Below, piece after piece: positions 10,219 through 19,954 of a DNA stretch of 64,000 bases (its first letter is position 1; each line of letters starts with the position of its first letter). This DNA comes from Alphaproteobacteria bacterium. Lineage in GTDB: Bacteria; Pseudomonadota; Alphaproteobacteria; Micavibrionales; Micavibrionaceae. A program made the translations under genes and the position numbers. The stretch is taken from assembly GCA_018000295.1 (NCBI GenBank), contig JAGNKE010000002.1, positions 89,501 to 153,500 on the forward strand. The letters are read 5' to 3'. The notes beneath the pieces are model-generated. The model was not told the DNA's origin and made no database searches. It saw only the letters and a list, made by a program, of their open reading frames with translations.

Positions 10219-12102
10219 CTAATCAGACTTCCGGCACCAGAATCTGTACATCCCGACAAAAGTATCGGGCTTCCGCACTTCCCACTTCGCCCAGTTTTTG
10301 AGGTTCACAGCCTGCGGATCGTCGGGAAAGGCCTTCACATAGTTGTCAATAACGCTCTGCTGGATATAGAATTTGATGAACGCCAGCCCAAGCGTCTCAA
10401 GACAATCATGCACCTGATCCAGATCGAACTGATGCTCCTGCACATGGAACAACAGGTCGCGGCACTCCGGCATCGTGTAATAATCGGGAATCTCCGCAAG
10501 CGTTTTAAGAGTGGAAAATTTCAGGTGCTTATTGGCGTCGCGCCGGAACTCGCGGATCGAGACGGCGTCATTCCCGATTCCTTTAGCCAAAATCTGCGCC
10601 CGCGCCTCATTGACCGCCTTGCGCGCCAATCGGCTGTAAAGCGCAATCCGCATGAGTCCGTCCGGCTTCAGAAGACCCGTCAAAACCCGCCACCCATCCA
10701 GGGGCTCCTTAAGATGATGCAGCACGCCCGAACAGGCGATGTAATCGAACCGCTCCTCAAGCGGTCCAAGCTCAAGGATATCGCCGTGCTGGAAGGTAAC
10801 GTTGCTAATCCCGAACGCCTCCGCCTGCATAATCCCATAGGCCAGACTGGCCTTGCTGAGATCGACAGCCAGAACCTCGGCATCGGGAAACACGCAGGCC
10901 AACTCCAGCGCCTCGCGTCCCGTCCCGCAACCGGCCACCAGAATCTTCGCCGACTTGCCTGTAAAAACCCCTTCCACGCTTTCGTCGCGGATGACCTTGA
11001 ACAAATAGCTCCTTCGCGGATAGGGAAACTCTTCATACTGCACTTGAACCGCCCTGGACGTATGATTCTCTATGAGTGTCAGTTCAAAAATATCCTTGCG
11101 GATTTTCTCCATGGTAAAAAAATCGTCTATCTGCCCTTTGGGAATCTGCGAGACATAATCCCCGCCGGGTAAAATCTCGGCAAACTTCCGGGCCTTTTTA
11201 AGGTGATACAGGGGCGCATAGCACCCGAGTATCGCAAGCTCCGCCAATTCAATCTCCTCAGCCGCCTGCTTCTCTATTGTCTTTTTCAACGCGGCGACCA
11301 AGGTCTGCTCCTCCTCTGTCTCCTCGAAAATATAATCCGTGAGAAAACAATAGCGCGACAGCGCACAGGCCAGAAACTCCCGCGTCTGCTCATCGAACGG
11401 ATGGCGCCCGGTCACGCTCTCCAGCAACACGCGCCGCAGATGTGTCGCCCAGCGCTCGAACCCGGCATCGGGAACGATGAACTGCCCCAGCCCGGTCAGA
11501 AAGAACGCATCCTGAAAAACCTCAGTGGATCCCATCCGGTCGAACGCCGCCCGAAAGGCCGCATAATCCTTGTGCCGGGAAAGCTTGTACGCCGTCGAAA
11601 AATTCTCGTCGGATTCAATGATGCTCAGCCAGCACCGCCCCATATCCACAAGATCGAGCCCCGGCGTCTCAAAACACGCCAATAAGACGCCCTTGAGATT
11701 CTCGTTGATCTTCTTGAACGTCAGCGTCCGCATGATCTGGATCAGGCGGTGCTTGTAAACCTCCGAAGTCGGATCGGCGGCCACCCCTTGCGCAAATTGC
11801 TCGATCGCCTGCATCCCGTGACCGAGCGCCAGATAAATATCCCCCAGAACCCCATAAGCAGGGACATAATAAGGGTTAAGCGCGATCGCTCTCTTAAGAC
11901 AAGCCACAGCCTCCCCGGTTTCTCCTTGAAGATTCAGAACAACGCCCAGCCCGTAACAAGCCTCAGGACTTTCATGAAGGGTAAGGGACGTTCTGAAAAA
12001 CGTCTCCGCCTCGTCGAAGCGCCCGTTTTTAGTGCAGTCCCATCCTTTTGTGCAGGCCTGCTGCGCCGATCCGGCAGTCAGGTGTGAACCCATTTCGCGC
12101 AT
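10219..12102 (-). CDS. TPR protein fused to a SAM-dependent methyltransferase
   Basis: 627 residues; ATG 12102 has GAGGA upstream. The N-terminal quarter has tetratricopeptide-like helices (FDEAETFFRTSLTLHESPEA, GEAVACLKRAIALNPYYVPA, MQAIEQFAQGVAADPTSEV). The middle is helical and unassigned. A class I methyltransferase domain starts around residue 385 with motif I ILVAGCGTGREALELA, motif II DAEVLAVDLSKASLAYG, then FQHGDILEL and FDYIACSGVLHHLKEP. Before the MTase lies VQYEEFPYPRR, a segment often seen in TPR-methyltransferases of alphaproteobacteria. The methyl acceptor is unknown; proteins of this architecture are often near cell-surface glycan genes, which are not obvious here. Confidence 0.88.
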   Translation of the reverse strand: MREMGSHLTAGSAQQACTKGWDCTKNGRFDEAETFFRTSLTLHESPEACYGLGVVLNLQGETGEAVACLKRAIALNPYYVPAYGVLGDIYLALGHGMQAIEQFAQGVAADPTSEVYKHRLIQIMRTLTFKKINENLKGVLLACFETPGLDLVDMGRCWLSIIESDENFSTAYKLSRHKDYAAFRAAFDRMGSTEVFQDAFFLTGLGQFIVPDAGFERWATHLRRVLLESVTGRHPFDEQTREFLACALSRYCFLTDYIFEETEEEQTLVAALKKTIEKQAAEEIELAELAILGCYAPLYHLKKARKFAEILPGGDYVSQIPKGQIDDFFTMEKIRKDIFELTLIENHTSRAVQVQYEEFPYPRRSYLFKVIRDESVEGVFTGKSAKILVAGCGTGREALELACVFPDAEVLAVDLSKASLAYGIMQAEAFGISNVTFQHGDILELGPLEERFDYIACSGVLHHLKEPLDGWRVLTGLLKPDGLMRIALYSRLARKAVNEARAQILAKGIGNDAVSIREFRRDANKHLKFSTLKTLAEIPDYYTMPECRDLLFHVQEHQFDLDQVHDCLETLGLAFIKFYIQQSVIDNYVKAFPDDPQAVNLKNWAKWEVRKPDTFVGMYRFWCRKSD

Positions 12103-12159
12103 AGAATACGTTCCTCGGAACCTGCCCGGTTCTAAGGATAAGAAAGCCGCACAGGAAAA

Positions 12160-12642
12160 TTAATATTGCTGAAGTCCGTACTTGTTATAAACGCCCAGAG
12201 GGTCGTCATCAAGTTCCCGGTAATAGACATAGAACATACCGTCCTCTTCACCCTTGGTGATACCGAACACATGATCCACGAACTGCAGAACCCGGCGGCG
12301 GTCCAGCCCCGAAAGCCGCATGAAAGTCTGCCCGACTTCAAGTACAGGGATATTCTCATCGCCGATATACTGGTCGGAGACAATGTCATAAGCATAGAAA
12401 TCGCGCATGATCCGCTTGGCGTCACCGGCATCCTTGATCCAGGCTTCCGGCGTCCACTGGTCATCGTCCCACAGCGAACGCTGCGAAATCTGCTGGTTGC
12501 CCAGATACGGTTTGAAATCCAGATTTTTCCAGTGGCTCGGCCACCAGCCCCACACCCACGGCTTGGGCTCGGCATGAACCGGATTTTGGGCAAAAACGAG
12601 GAGGGTTCCAAAAAGGAGGAGGGGAACAGCAAGGAAACGCAT
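12160..12642 (-). CDS. secreted hypothetical protein, 160 residues
   Basis: Begins with a clear Sec signal peptide (MRFLAVPLLLFGTLLVFAQNPVHA, cleavage expected after HA) followed by a Trp-rich segment (PWVWGWWPSHWKN) and an acidic soluble domain with FVDHVFGITKGEEDGMFYVY. It is probably periplasmic. It is divergent from the FlgC-like gene with a 73-bp shared upstream region. No family recognised. Confidence 0.8.
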   Translation of the reverse strand: MRFLAVPLLLFGTLLVFAQNPVHAEPKPWVWGWWPSHWKNLDFKPYLGNQQISQRSLWDDDQWTPEAWIKDAGDAKRIMRDFYAYDIVSDQYIGDENIPVLEVGQTFMRLSGLDRRRVLQFVDHVFGITKGEEDGMFYVYYRELDDDPLGVYNKYGLQQY

Positions 12643-12715
12643 GAGTCTAACCTTTTGAAATTACTCACAATTATTAGAAAGAACAAATTAACGCCCCCTA
12701 TGGTATAATAAAACC

Positions 12716-13120
12716 ATGATAAAAGCTATCGGAATAGCATTAAACGGACTGAATGCAGCCACCCAGCGGCTGAACGCCAGCGCCTCCAACATCGCCAACC
12801 TGACCACCGCTGGGTCATTGGAAGAAGGCAGACAGGCGCCCTACACCCCCCTGACGACGGTTTCCAAGTCTTTGGGTGAACCCACGGGCGGCGTCAGAAC
12901 GGACGTGGTTCCCAAAAACCCGCCCTTCGTCCCGGCCTACGATCCCGACTCCCCCTTCGCGGATGATCAGGGCATCATCGGCCTGCCGAACATCAGTCTG
13001 GAAGAGGAAATCGTGAACCTCAAGCTCTCCGAAATCACCTACAAGGCCAATATAGCCACGATAAAAGCCTCCGAAGACATGAGCAAGGAACTGCTCAGCA
13101 TCTTCGACGACGAGGTCTGA
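12716..13120 (+). CDS. FlgC-like flagellar basal-body rod protein, orphan
   Basis: 134 residues, near the usual FlgC length. The N-terminus IALNGLNAATQRLNASASNI followed by ANLTT matches the flagellar rod/hook N-terminal helix (normally ...ASNIANxNT), and the C-terminal helix (VNLKLSEITYKANIATIKAS) matches the rod-family C-terminal helix that coils with it. The middle is a short Pro-rich linker. No other flagellar gene is in the window. A TATAAT hexamer lies at 12704-12709, only seven bases before ATG, hinting at a very short leader. It could be a divergent FlgC or an uncharacterised rod-like protein. Confidence 0.65.
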   Translation: MIKAIGIALNGLNAATQRLNASASNIANLTTAGSLEEGRQAPYTPLTTVSKSLGEPTGGVRTDVVPKNPPFVPAYDPDSPFADDQGIIGLPNISLEEEIVNLKLSEITYKANIATIKASEDMSKELLSIFDDEV

Positions 13121-13187
13121 CCGCCCCCCTACCCCAACGCACTTTTTTCCCCTTGCCCACCCTCCGCTTTTGCTGAACAATCACGCC

Positions 13188-14030
13188 ATGAAGTTTGTCT
13201 TTTTCGGATATGATTTTTCCCTCAACGCCCTGATGCGCCTCGTCATGGACGGCCACGAGCTGATCGCCCTCTATACCTTTCCCTGTGACGGGGTCTTTTC
13301 GCACAACACGCAAATTAAAATGTTTGCCGAAAGCCTGAACATCGTGCCGATCGAGGGCAAGATCACCTCGCAGCAGATCGACAGCCTGATCGCCCAGGGC
13401 GCGCAAGCCTTCATCGCCTTCGGTTATAAATACAAAATCCCGCCCGTCGATCCGAAAAAGGCATACGCGATCAACGTCCACCCGGCCCTGCTGCCCCGCG
13501 TGCGCGGGATCATGCCCATGCCCTTCATCCTCCTGAAGGAACCGAAGGCCGCGGGCATCACCGTCCACAAAATGACCCAGAAATACGACGCCGGGGACAT
13601 CCTCTATCAGGAACCCTTCCCCGTCGATGACTCAACCGACATCGAGGTGCTCTCCAGCCGCTGTGCTCTAGCCGGAGCGGAAATTCTCTCCGCGATCCTC
13701 AAGGATTTTCCGCGCTACTGGAAACAGGCCAAGCCGCAAAACGAAAAACTGGCCTCTGAATACGCCGAACCGGGCAACGACCTCCGAACCTTCGATTGGA
13801 AGAAGCCGGTAAAGGAACTTCTGAGAACCAACCGCGCGTTCGGCCACTACGGCTGCCTCGCCTTCGTCGATGGCAAGAAACTGATCGTAACGAACTGTAA
13901 CGGCTGGGAGGAAAAACACGGCCTCGACCCCGGAACGATTGCCTGCATCCTCCCCTATGAGTTGATCGTCGCCGCCAGTGACGGCTTCATCTGCCTGAAG
14001 GAATTCATTATTCTCCCAGATCCAGCATGA
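13188..14030 (+). CDS. methionyl-tRNA formyltransferase-like enzyme
   Basis: 280 residues from ATG 13188; an upstream TTG would add six residues. The sequence starts with a Rossmann-like MKFVFFGYDFSLNALM and contains the formyl-transfer signature region NVHPALLPRVRGIMPMPFIL (about residues 94-113), comparable to the HxSLLPxxRG motif of Fmt and ArnA-type 10-formyl-THF formyltransferases, then GITVHKMTQKYDAGDILYQE. The C-terminal part is short and divergent. It is probably not the initiator-tRNA enzyme Fmt; a sugar-amine or other amine formyltransferase is an alternative. It is convergent with the response regulator (3-bp gap). Confidence 0.75.
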   Translation: MKFVFFGYDFSLNALMRLVMDGHELIALYTFPCDGVFSHNTQIKMFAESLNIVPIEGKITSQQIDSLIAQGAQAFIAFGYKYKIPPVDPKKAYAINVHPALLPRVRGIMPMPFILLKEPKAAGITVHKMTQKYDAGDILYQEPFPVDDSTDIEVLSSRCALAGAEILSAILKDFPRYWKQAKPQNEKLASEYAEPGNDLRTFDWKKPVKELLRTNRAFGHYGCLAFVDGKKLIVTNCNGWEEKHGLDPGTIACILPYELIVAASDGFICLKEFIILPDPA

Positions 14031-14033
14031 AGC

Positions 14034-14480
14034 TCAAGCTTCAGGTAAAAGCGCCTGTTTGAACCAGAAAGAATCGACGGCGGAGACAAGGCTGCTCATC
14101 CCCTCCAGGCATTTTGACTTCGTGACATAAGCCGCCGCCTGATGCCGATAGCTCTTCCGCACATCCTCAGGATCGCTCGAACCGGAAATGACGATGACGG
14201 GAATGACCTTTAGCCTTTCATCCGCCTTGATTTCGTCAAGAACCTCATAGCCGTTCTTTTTCGGCATATTGATGTCCAGCAGGATCAGATGCGGCCGCGG
14301 CGCCCTCTGATGCTCCCCCGTATTCCGTAAAAAATGCAGCGCCTGCTCTCCGTCGCGCACATGATGAACGGTCTTGGAAACGGCAGCCCCCTCCAGCGCC
14401 TGAATCAGAAAAAGCGCGTCCGTATCTTCGTCTTCGGCCAGAAGAATGTTAAGGGGCTGATCGGGCACGCAAACCTGCAT
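14034..14480 (-). CDS. single-domain response regulator (Rcp1/CheY type)
   Basis: 148 residues: a receiver domain with acidic pocket LLAEDEDTDALF, phospho-acceptor region PHLILLDINMPKKNG, IPVIVISGSSDPEDV with the switch Ser, and AAYVTKSK with the conserved Lys. There is no output domain. This subtype (AEDDxxD, LDxNMPxxxG) usually pairs with phytochrome-like or PAS histidine kinases. It lies 27 bp downstream of the kinase gene on the same strand and is almost certainly its co-transcribed partner. Confidence 0.93.
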   Translation of the reverse strand: MQVCVPDQPLNILLAEDEDTDALFLIQALEGAAVSKTVHHVRDGEQALHFLRNTGEHQRAPRPHLILLDINMPKKNGYEVLDEIKADERLKVIPVIVISGSSDPEDVRKSYRHQAAAYVTKSKCLEGMSSLVSAVDSFWFKQALLPEA

Positions 14481-14507
14481 AGTTTTTTACATCCCTGACA
14501 TTATAAC

Positions 14508-17500
14508 TCAAACCGCGGGTAATTTAATAACAAAACGGCTCCCCTCGGAATACTGGGTGTCCAACTCGATGCTTCCCCCATGAAACTCCGCAATCCGCTG
14601 GCAAATTGCCAAACCGATGCCCGTACCATGGTATTCAGACTCGCTGTGCAGCCGCTGAAAGATTTTGAAGATTTTATCCTTGTATTGCGGATCAATCCCG
14701 ATCCCGTTATCCGTGACCGCGATCAAATGGTACCGCCCGCTGCTTCCCGATCCGATCTTGATGACCGGCGCGGTATCCGCCTTCCTGTATTTCATACCGT
14801 TCTCGATCAGATTTTGAAAAAGCTGGATCATCAGATTGCGGTTCCCCTGAATCTCCGGCAGCGGTCCGGCGGATATCTTCGCGCCGGAAGCCTCTATGAC
14901 CTCCGAGAGATTATCGAGAACGTCTTCAAGCACTTCATTAAGGGCAACGGAAGTCATCGGCACATCCTTGCGCCCGACACTCGAATAAGCCAGCAAACTG
15001 TCAATCATCTCGAACATCCGCTCCGAACTCTTGCGGATGATCCCCAGCAACTCCTGCGCTTTCTCATCAAGCTGTCCGGCATAATTGCGGATCAGGAAAT
15101 TGGCGCTCAAACTCAAATGCCGCAGGGGAGCCTTGAGATCATGCGAAGCAACATAGGCGAAATCTTCAAGCTCCTGATTGGAACGCCGGAGATCCTCCTG
15201 AGCCTTTTTCTCGACGGAAATATCGCGCACGATCGCACTGTAAAAGCGTGTCTCCCCCACTTTAACCTCCGATGCAGCCAGATAAATCGGAAACACGCTG
15301 CCCTCTTTGCGCCTCGCCAACAGCTCATGTCGCCTCTGCCCTTCGGCGTTGCCCGATTGCCGGATAAAATGCAGAAAATTCTGCTGCTTGTCCTCCGTCT
15401 GGATCGGAGGTTCGAGAACATCAATGGTTTTGCCGATAATATCCTTCGGCGCATAACCGAAAATCCGCTCACAGGCTTGGTTAAACGAAGCGATCCGTCC
15501 GTCCTGCTCAATGACCATCAGCCCGTCGGCGGTCGTCATCAGGATAGACTCCAGATGCGACTGCGCGGTAAGAAGGTCACTCATGTCACGGGAAAGGCCG
15601 AGCATATACCGAAGCCCGGCAGCATCCTCGAAACGGATTTTCCGTGTGAAAAACGTCCGCGTGACCCCGTCAAAGGCCGTGTTACTCTCGAAAATTTCGG
15701 TATATCCCTTATCAAAGGCCATCCGGTCCTGTGCCTTGTAAAGCTCTTGCTGCTCCTCGGTAAAAACCTCCAGCCCCGTGCGTCCGAGGACGTTGGCCCG
15801 GTCCTCGGGAGCGTAAAGACCCAGAAAAGCCTGGTTGGCGGCGATAATTTCGTGCTGCTCGTTCTTGACGAAAACCAGATCGGGGACATGATCCATAATG
15901 ATTTTCAGGAAGTTGGTCTGGTCCTTGAGCTGCCGCGTGCGCTCCTCCACGACACTCTCCGTCACCGCCCCGTGCCCGGTCACGACAAGCAGAAAACCGG
16001 AGAGCAGAAAGGTAAAAAGGAAACACCCGGCCAGAACATACCAGAGTCCCCAGTTCACATGGCTTTCCAGAAAATCCTTACTGAGAGAGAAGGTCAGGAG
16101 CCATTTCTCGTCGATCATCTGGAAATATTCCGTATGACGGATACCGGATTCGGGCATACGGAAAACCACTTGCGCGGAAGAAGGACCGTTCAGCGCTGGA
16201 GTCTGGGAATCGTCATTGGAATCTGCATAAGACAAGCTGATCCCTCTCTGATCCCACCCCGTCAGAGTCTCTTGCAACATATCGGAAGGATGGAAAATAC
16301 CCACCACAAAACCGCGCAGCGTGGCCACAGAATAATTGTCCCCCGCACCCGGCGAATAAAGAGGATAATACAGAGCCAGTGCGGACTCTTCATTAAGGGC
16401 CAGGACTCCCGATACTTTTTGCGAACCCGGCTGCCCCGTCTTGGCCGAGAGAAGGAGCTTCTCCCGGAAAACACCATCGCTCCCCAAATCCAGCCCTTCG
16501 AGCGAGCCAAGCCCGAAACGTTGCACGGCATAGAAAAAGGGGAAATGATAATCCCGGGCCTGAACGGGCGCAGCCTGCCCATCTGGACGGATGTCCAAAA
16601 GTTTAAAACCATTGCCCTTGAGCTTCTGGACGCGCCGTTCAAAATCCTGTGCATCCGATCCTGTGACTTTTGGAACCCAAAAAACCCCGGCGATAGCAGG
16701 ATAATCGACAAAAATATTTTTCAGAAAAACCCGGAATTCGTCCTCGGACACTAAATCCGAAGCCTCAAAAAGACGGCGCAGCGACTCAATCTGCTGGATA
16801 TACGCGCTGACTTGATTGTTCAGCGTATTAACGATCAAGGCAGAGTCGGCCTTCAACGCCTCCTGCCTGTTCAGTTTTTCATTGCGGATGGCATACTGAA
16901 AAACTGAGATCACAGCCGTAAAAAGCAGCAGAAGCGGAAAAATCACGACCTGCTTGCGGAAACGCGACACCGATTCATGGACCAGCATCACGCCCGCCGG
17001 CGCAAAAACGAGAACGCCGAGCATATCCCCCACATACCAGGTCGTCCACGACAGCGGTATGGAGCTTAAGGGCGTCAACCCGAAGGAATAAAGAATGACT
17101 TCTGAGAGGCTTGCCGAAAGAAGACAGCTCACCGGACCGCCCACAAGACTGAACAGCAAGACCGACCGGAACGTCTCAAGGCGGCTGCCCGGCCCCAAAA
17201 CACGCCGGATCAAAAACGCACCCGTAAAAGCCTGCAGGGCGGGCGGACCGCCCATCAGAAACATCCGCAGGAAAGTATAATCCAGTTCGGGGATTGAAGA
17301 CGGATAGACAGCCGTAAAATTGACCAGCACCGCGCCGATATAAACCCCCGGCACCATCGCATATCCGTAGGAATAAACGGCGGCCAGCGCAATCCCCGCC
17401 CCCGGCCAGAAAATCGTCGCCATCGCCGGATCCGACGCCAGATAAAGTCCAGCCCGTCCGGAGATATAATAAAGCGCGGCAACGGCAAGGTTTTTAAGAA

Positions 17501-17510
17501 ACAGGTTCAA
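14508..17510 (-). CDS. hybrid-sensing histidine kinase: MASE1-CHASE-PAS-PAS-HisKA-HATPase
   Basis: 1000 residues. Residues 1-205: MASE1 membrane sensor with multiple helices and the motif PAMATIFWPGAGIALA. About 245-420: CHASE extracytoplasmic ligand domain (GVFWVPKVTG, YHFPFFYAVQ). 487-510: transmembrane helix. About 530-648 and 652-768: two PAS/PAC domains (the second with GYAPKDIIGKTIDVLEPP). HisKA with phospho-accepting His790 in FAYVASHDLKAPLRHL, of the bacteriophytochrome-like subgroup. HATPase_c with NLIENGMKYRK, DNGIGID and GTGIGLAICQRI. Ligand unknown. The adjacent response regulator (14034) is the likely phosphate receiver. Confidence 0.95.
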   Translation of the reverse strand: MNLFLKNLAVAALYYISGRAGLYLASDPAMATIFWPGAGIALAAVYSYGYAMVPGVYIGAVLVNFTAVYPSSIPELDYTFLRMFLMGGPPALQAFTGAFLIRRVLGPGSRLETFRSVLLFSLVGGPVSCLLSASLSEVILYSFGLTPLSSIPLSWTTWYVGDMLGVLVFAPAGVMLVHESVSRFRKQVVIFPLLLLFTAVISVFQYAIRNEKLNRQEALKADSALIVNTLNNQVSAYIQQIESLRRLFEASDLVSEDEFRVFLKNIFVDYPAIAGVFWVPKVTGSDAQDFERRVQKLKGNGFKLLDIRPDGQAAPVQARDYHFPFFYAVQRFGLGSLEGLDLGSDGVFREKLLLSAKTGQPGSQKVSGVLALNEESALALYYPLYSPGAGDNYSVATLRGFVVGIFHPSDMLQETLTGWDQRGISLSYADSNDDSQTPALNGPSSAQVVFRMPESGIRHTEYFQMIDEKWLLTFSLSKDFLESHVNWGLWYVLAGCFLFTFLLSGFLLVVTGHGAVTESVVEERTRQLKDQTNFLKIIMDHVPDLVFVKNEQHEIIAANQAFLGLYAPEDRANVLGRTGLEVFTEEQQELYKAQDRMAFDKGYTEIFESNTAFDGVTRTFFTRKIRFEDAAGLRYMLGLSRDMSDLLTAQSHLESILMTTADGLMVIEQDGRIASFNQACERIFGYAPKDIIGKTIDVLEPPIQTEDKQQNFLHFIRQSGNAEGQRRHELLARRKEGSVFPIYLAASEVKVGETRFYSAIVRDISVEKKAQEDLRRSNQELEDFAYVASHDLKAPLRHLSLSANFLIRNYAGQLDEKAQELLGIIRKSSERMFEMIDSLLAYSSVGRKDVPMTSVALNEVLEDVLDNLSEVIEASGAKISAGPLPEIQGNRNLMIQLFQNLIENGMKYRKADTAPVIKIGSGSSGRYHLIAVTDNGIGIDPQYKDKIFKIFQRLHSESEYHGTGIGLAICQRIAEFHGGSIELDTQYSEGSRFVIKLPAV

Positions 17511-17636
17511 TCAACAATCCATCCAGCGAGAAAAGCTTACAAGCCCCGAAAGAATAACATACAACGCAGTAAAATCTTCATCACGGACAAAAAAGATGCG
17601 ATGATGCGCCGCAAGACAACAAACCGGAAGCTCTTG

Positions 17637-18362
17637 GTGAAACAGGACAAAACAACGAACATCGTCATCCTGACCGGCGCCGGAATTTCCGCAGACAGCG
17701 GTATCCAGACCTTCCGCGGCAGTGACGGCCTCTGGTGCGGCCACCGTGTGGAGGACGTCGCCACGCCTCAGGCCTATGCAAAAAACCCCGCCCTTGTGCA
17801 GGATTTCTATAACACTCGGCGTCGGCAGTTGCTCGAACCGTCCATACAGCCCAACGCGGCCCACTTTGCCTTATCGGACCTTGAAAAAAACTGGCCCGGA
17901 AAGGTCACCGTCATCACCCAGAATATCGACGACCTGCACGAACGCGCCGGAACGAAAAATCTGATCCATATGCACGGCGAATTACTGAGCGTCTTCTGCT
18001 ATTCATGTGGGGAAAAATCCACCTGCCGCACAGACATAGCGGTCACCCACCTCTGCCATAAATGCCAGAAGACCGGAACGGTCAGGCCCGACATCGTCTG
18101 GTTCGGCGAAATGCCCTACCGAATGGATGAAATTTATGACGCCCTCTCGGAATGTGCCCTGTTCCTGTCGATTGGCACCTCGGGCCATGTCTACCCCGCT
18201 GCAGGCTTTGTCGCCCACGCACGGCACAGCGGCGCACGGACAATCGAGATCAACCTCGAAGAAAGCCACATCGCCAGCGCCTTTCATGAACATATTTATG
18301 GCCGCGCGGCGGAAACCGTCCCCGAATTCGTAAAAAAATGGCTGACTTATCCCGATCTTTGA
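17637..18362 (+). CDS. cobB: Sir2-family NAD-dependent protein deacylase
   Basis: I prefer GTG 17637, which has GGAAG upstream and gives the short N-terminus usual for CobB (MKQDKTTNIVILTGAGIS); an ATG at 17601 would add 12 residues. NAD-binding GAGISADSGIQTFRG, TQNIDDLHERAG and catalytic-His segment HMHGEL are present. A four-Cys zinc site is formed by CYSC and CHKC. The class III Tyr/Arg pair FYNTRRRQL suggests preference for negatively charged acyl groups (desuccinylase/demalonylase) as in CobB and SIRT5. It is divergent from the kinase gene. Confidence 0.93.
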   Translation: MKQDKTTNIVILTGAGISADSGIQTFRGSDGLWCGHRVEDVATPQAYAKNPALVQDFYNTRRRQLLEPSIQPNAAHFALSDLEKNWPGKVTVITQNIDDLHERAGTKNLIHMHGELLSVFCYSCGEKSTCRTDIAVTHLCHKCQKTGTVRPDIVWFGEMPYRMDEIYDALSECALFLSIGTSGHVYPAAGFVAHARHSGARTIEINLEESHIASAFHEHIYGRAAETVPEFVKKWLTYPDL

Positions 18363-18452
18363 AACCATCCGCTGGCCATAAAGATTTCTTCCGGCGGCGG
18401 ACCGCCTTATGATAGCTTTGCCCCCGGAACAAATTTGAGTTGCGCTGCCTCC

Positions 18453-19703
18453 ATGAACTTCAAAATCCCTCTGTCCTTTTTTGCGCTCGTTCTGGCCGCT
18501 TTGCTCATGCTTTCGGTTGCGAAGACCTATGCCCTGAGTGTCGATCAGGTCCGCTTCGGCGTTCACCCCGATAAAATCCGCATGGTCGTGGAACTCAGCC
18601 AGGTGACGGACTACCGCGTCTTCGCGCTCGACAATCCCTACCGCCTCGTGGTGGATATCGGGGATTTCGAATGGCGGGCCGGAAAGGTCATGAAGCCCGC
18701 CGGCTCCGGAATCAAGGATATCCGCGAAGGCCCGCTGCAAAAGGGGATATCCCGCATCGTTTTCGATATGGACCGGCCCATGAGCATCACCTCCGCCTTC
18801 ATGCTCCCCCGCCAGGACGAAAAACCCGATCGTCTGGTGATCGACTACCAGCCCGTCGGGCGCGAGGAATTTGCCCGGCATAAGGAAACAATTCACGGAA
18901 CCCTCACGGCCTCCGATATAAATCAAATCGCGTCTTTGAACAGGCCCGACGAAGAAGGAACCCCCGTACCCAAATCCAAACCAGCGAAAGAAAAAACCTC
19001 CGGCGCAAAACCGCTCATCGTCATTGACCCCGGCCACGGCGGCGTTGACCCCGGCGCGGTCGGCATCGGCAACGTTTATGAAAAAAACATAGTACTAGCG
19101 TTGGCTAAGGAATTGAAAAAGGAACTGGAAGCCACGCAACGCTATAAGGTTATCATGACCCGCGACAAGGATACCTTCGTCAAGCTGGCCGACCGCGTGA
19201 AATTCGCCCGCGACCGCGAAGCCGATCTGTTCGTCTCCATCCATGCGGACACGATCCATAAGGATGACGTTCAGGGATCCTCGATCTACACCCTCTCCAA
19301 ACAGGCCTCGGACAAACAGACCGCAGCCCTCGCCGAAAAGGAAAACAAGGCGGATTTGATCGCGGGCATTGATCTGAGCGTAGAGGATGAGCAGGTGGCC
19401 AACATCCTCTTTGACTTCGCCCGAACCGAAACCATGAACGAATCCAAGTTTTTTGCAAACACCCTCGTCGAGAAAATGCAGGGTAGCGGCTTAAAGCTCC
19501 TTCCCAATCCGCACCGTTATGCGGGCTTCGCGGTCCTCAAGGCACCGGATATCCCGTCCATCCTGATTGAAGCGGGTTTCATGTCCAACAAAAAGGAAGT
19601 GGACCGCCTGAGCAAACCCGAACACCGCAAAAAAATCGCCCGGTCGATCAGAGTAGGAATAGATGCCTTTTTCGAACATCTTGAAGCCAACGAAAAAAGC
19701 TGA
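18453..19703 (+). CDS. N-acetylmuramoyl-L-alanine amidase with AMIN domain
   Basis: 416 residues from ATG 18453. A signal peptide (FALVLAALLMLSVAKTYA) is followed by an AMIN domain (about 30-140, with YRLVVDIGDFEW), which targets septal peptidoglycan in AmiC-type enzymes. A linker precedes the Amidase_3 catalytic domain with zinc-ligand motifs IVIDPGHGGVDPGAVG, NVYEKNIVLA, LFVSIHADTI and SILIEAGFMSNKKE. It cleaves the lactyl-Ala bond in peptidoglycan during cell separation and acts in the periplasm. An interruption rich in Lys/Gln around 280-330 is the autoinhibitory-helix position in AmiB/AmiC relatives. Confidence 0.94.
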   Translation: MNFKIPLSFFALVLAALLMLSVAKTYALSVDQVRFGVHPDKIRMVVELSQVTDYRVFALDNPYRLVVDIGDFEWRAGKVMKPAGSGIKDIREGPLQKGISRIVFDMDRPMSITSAFMLPRQDEKPDRLVIDYQPVGREEFARHKETIHGTLTASDINQIASLNRPDEEGTPVPKSKPAKEKTSGAKPLIVIDPGHGGVDPGAVGIGNVYEKNIVLALAKELKKELEATQRYKVIMTRDKDTFVKLADRVKFARDREADLFVSIHADTIHKDDVQGSSIYTLSKQASDKQTAALAEKENKADLIAGIDLSVEDEQVANILFDFARTETMNESKFFANTLVEKMQGSGLKLLPNPHRYAGFAVLKAPDIPSILIEAGFMSNKKEVDRLSKPEHRKKIARSIRVGIDAFFEHLEANEKS

Positions 19704-19954
19704 AAAACGAACTAAACGGATACTTTATTTTTCATAATAAAAAACTATCCCCTCTGACTGCTTTTAAATCGGCCACGACTGTTGCAAATTTGCACACCCC
19801 CCCAAAGTTTTGTTGATAAAAGACCGAAAGCCTCTTGAAAAACAGGGGCCAATGCCCGAAAACTCTTCATTAAAGTAGGAACACTCGCTTATGAATTTAG
19901 GTGATCCGGATCTTACGTCGTTTTCAAACAGGTTTAATTCGAATGAGGACTAAA

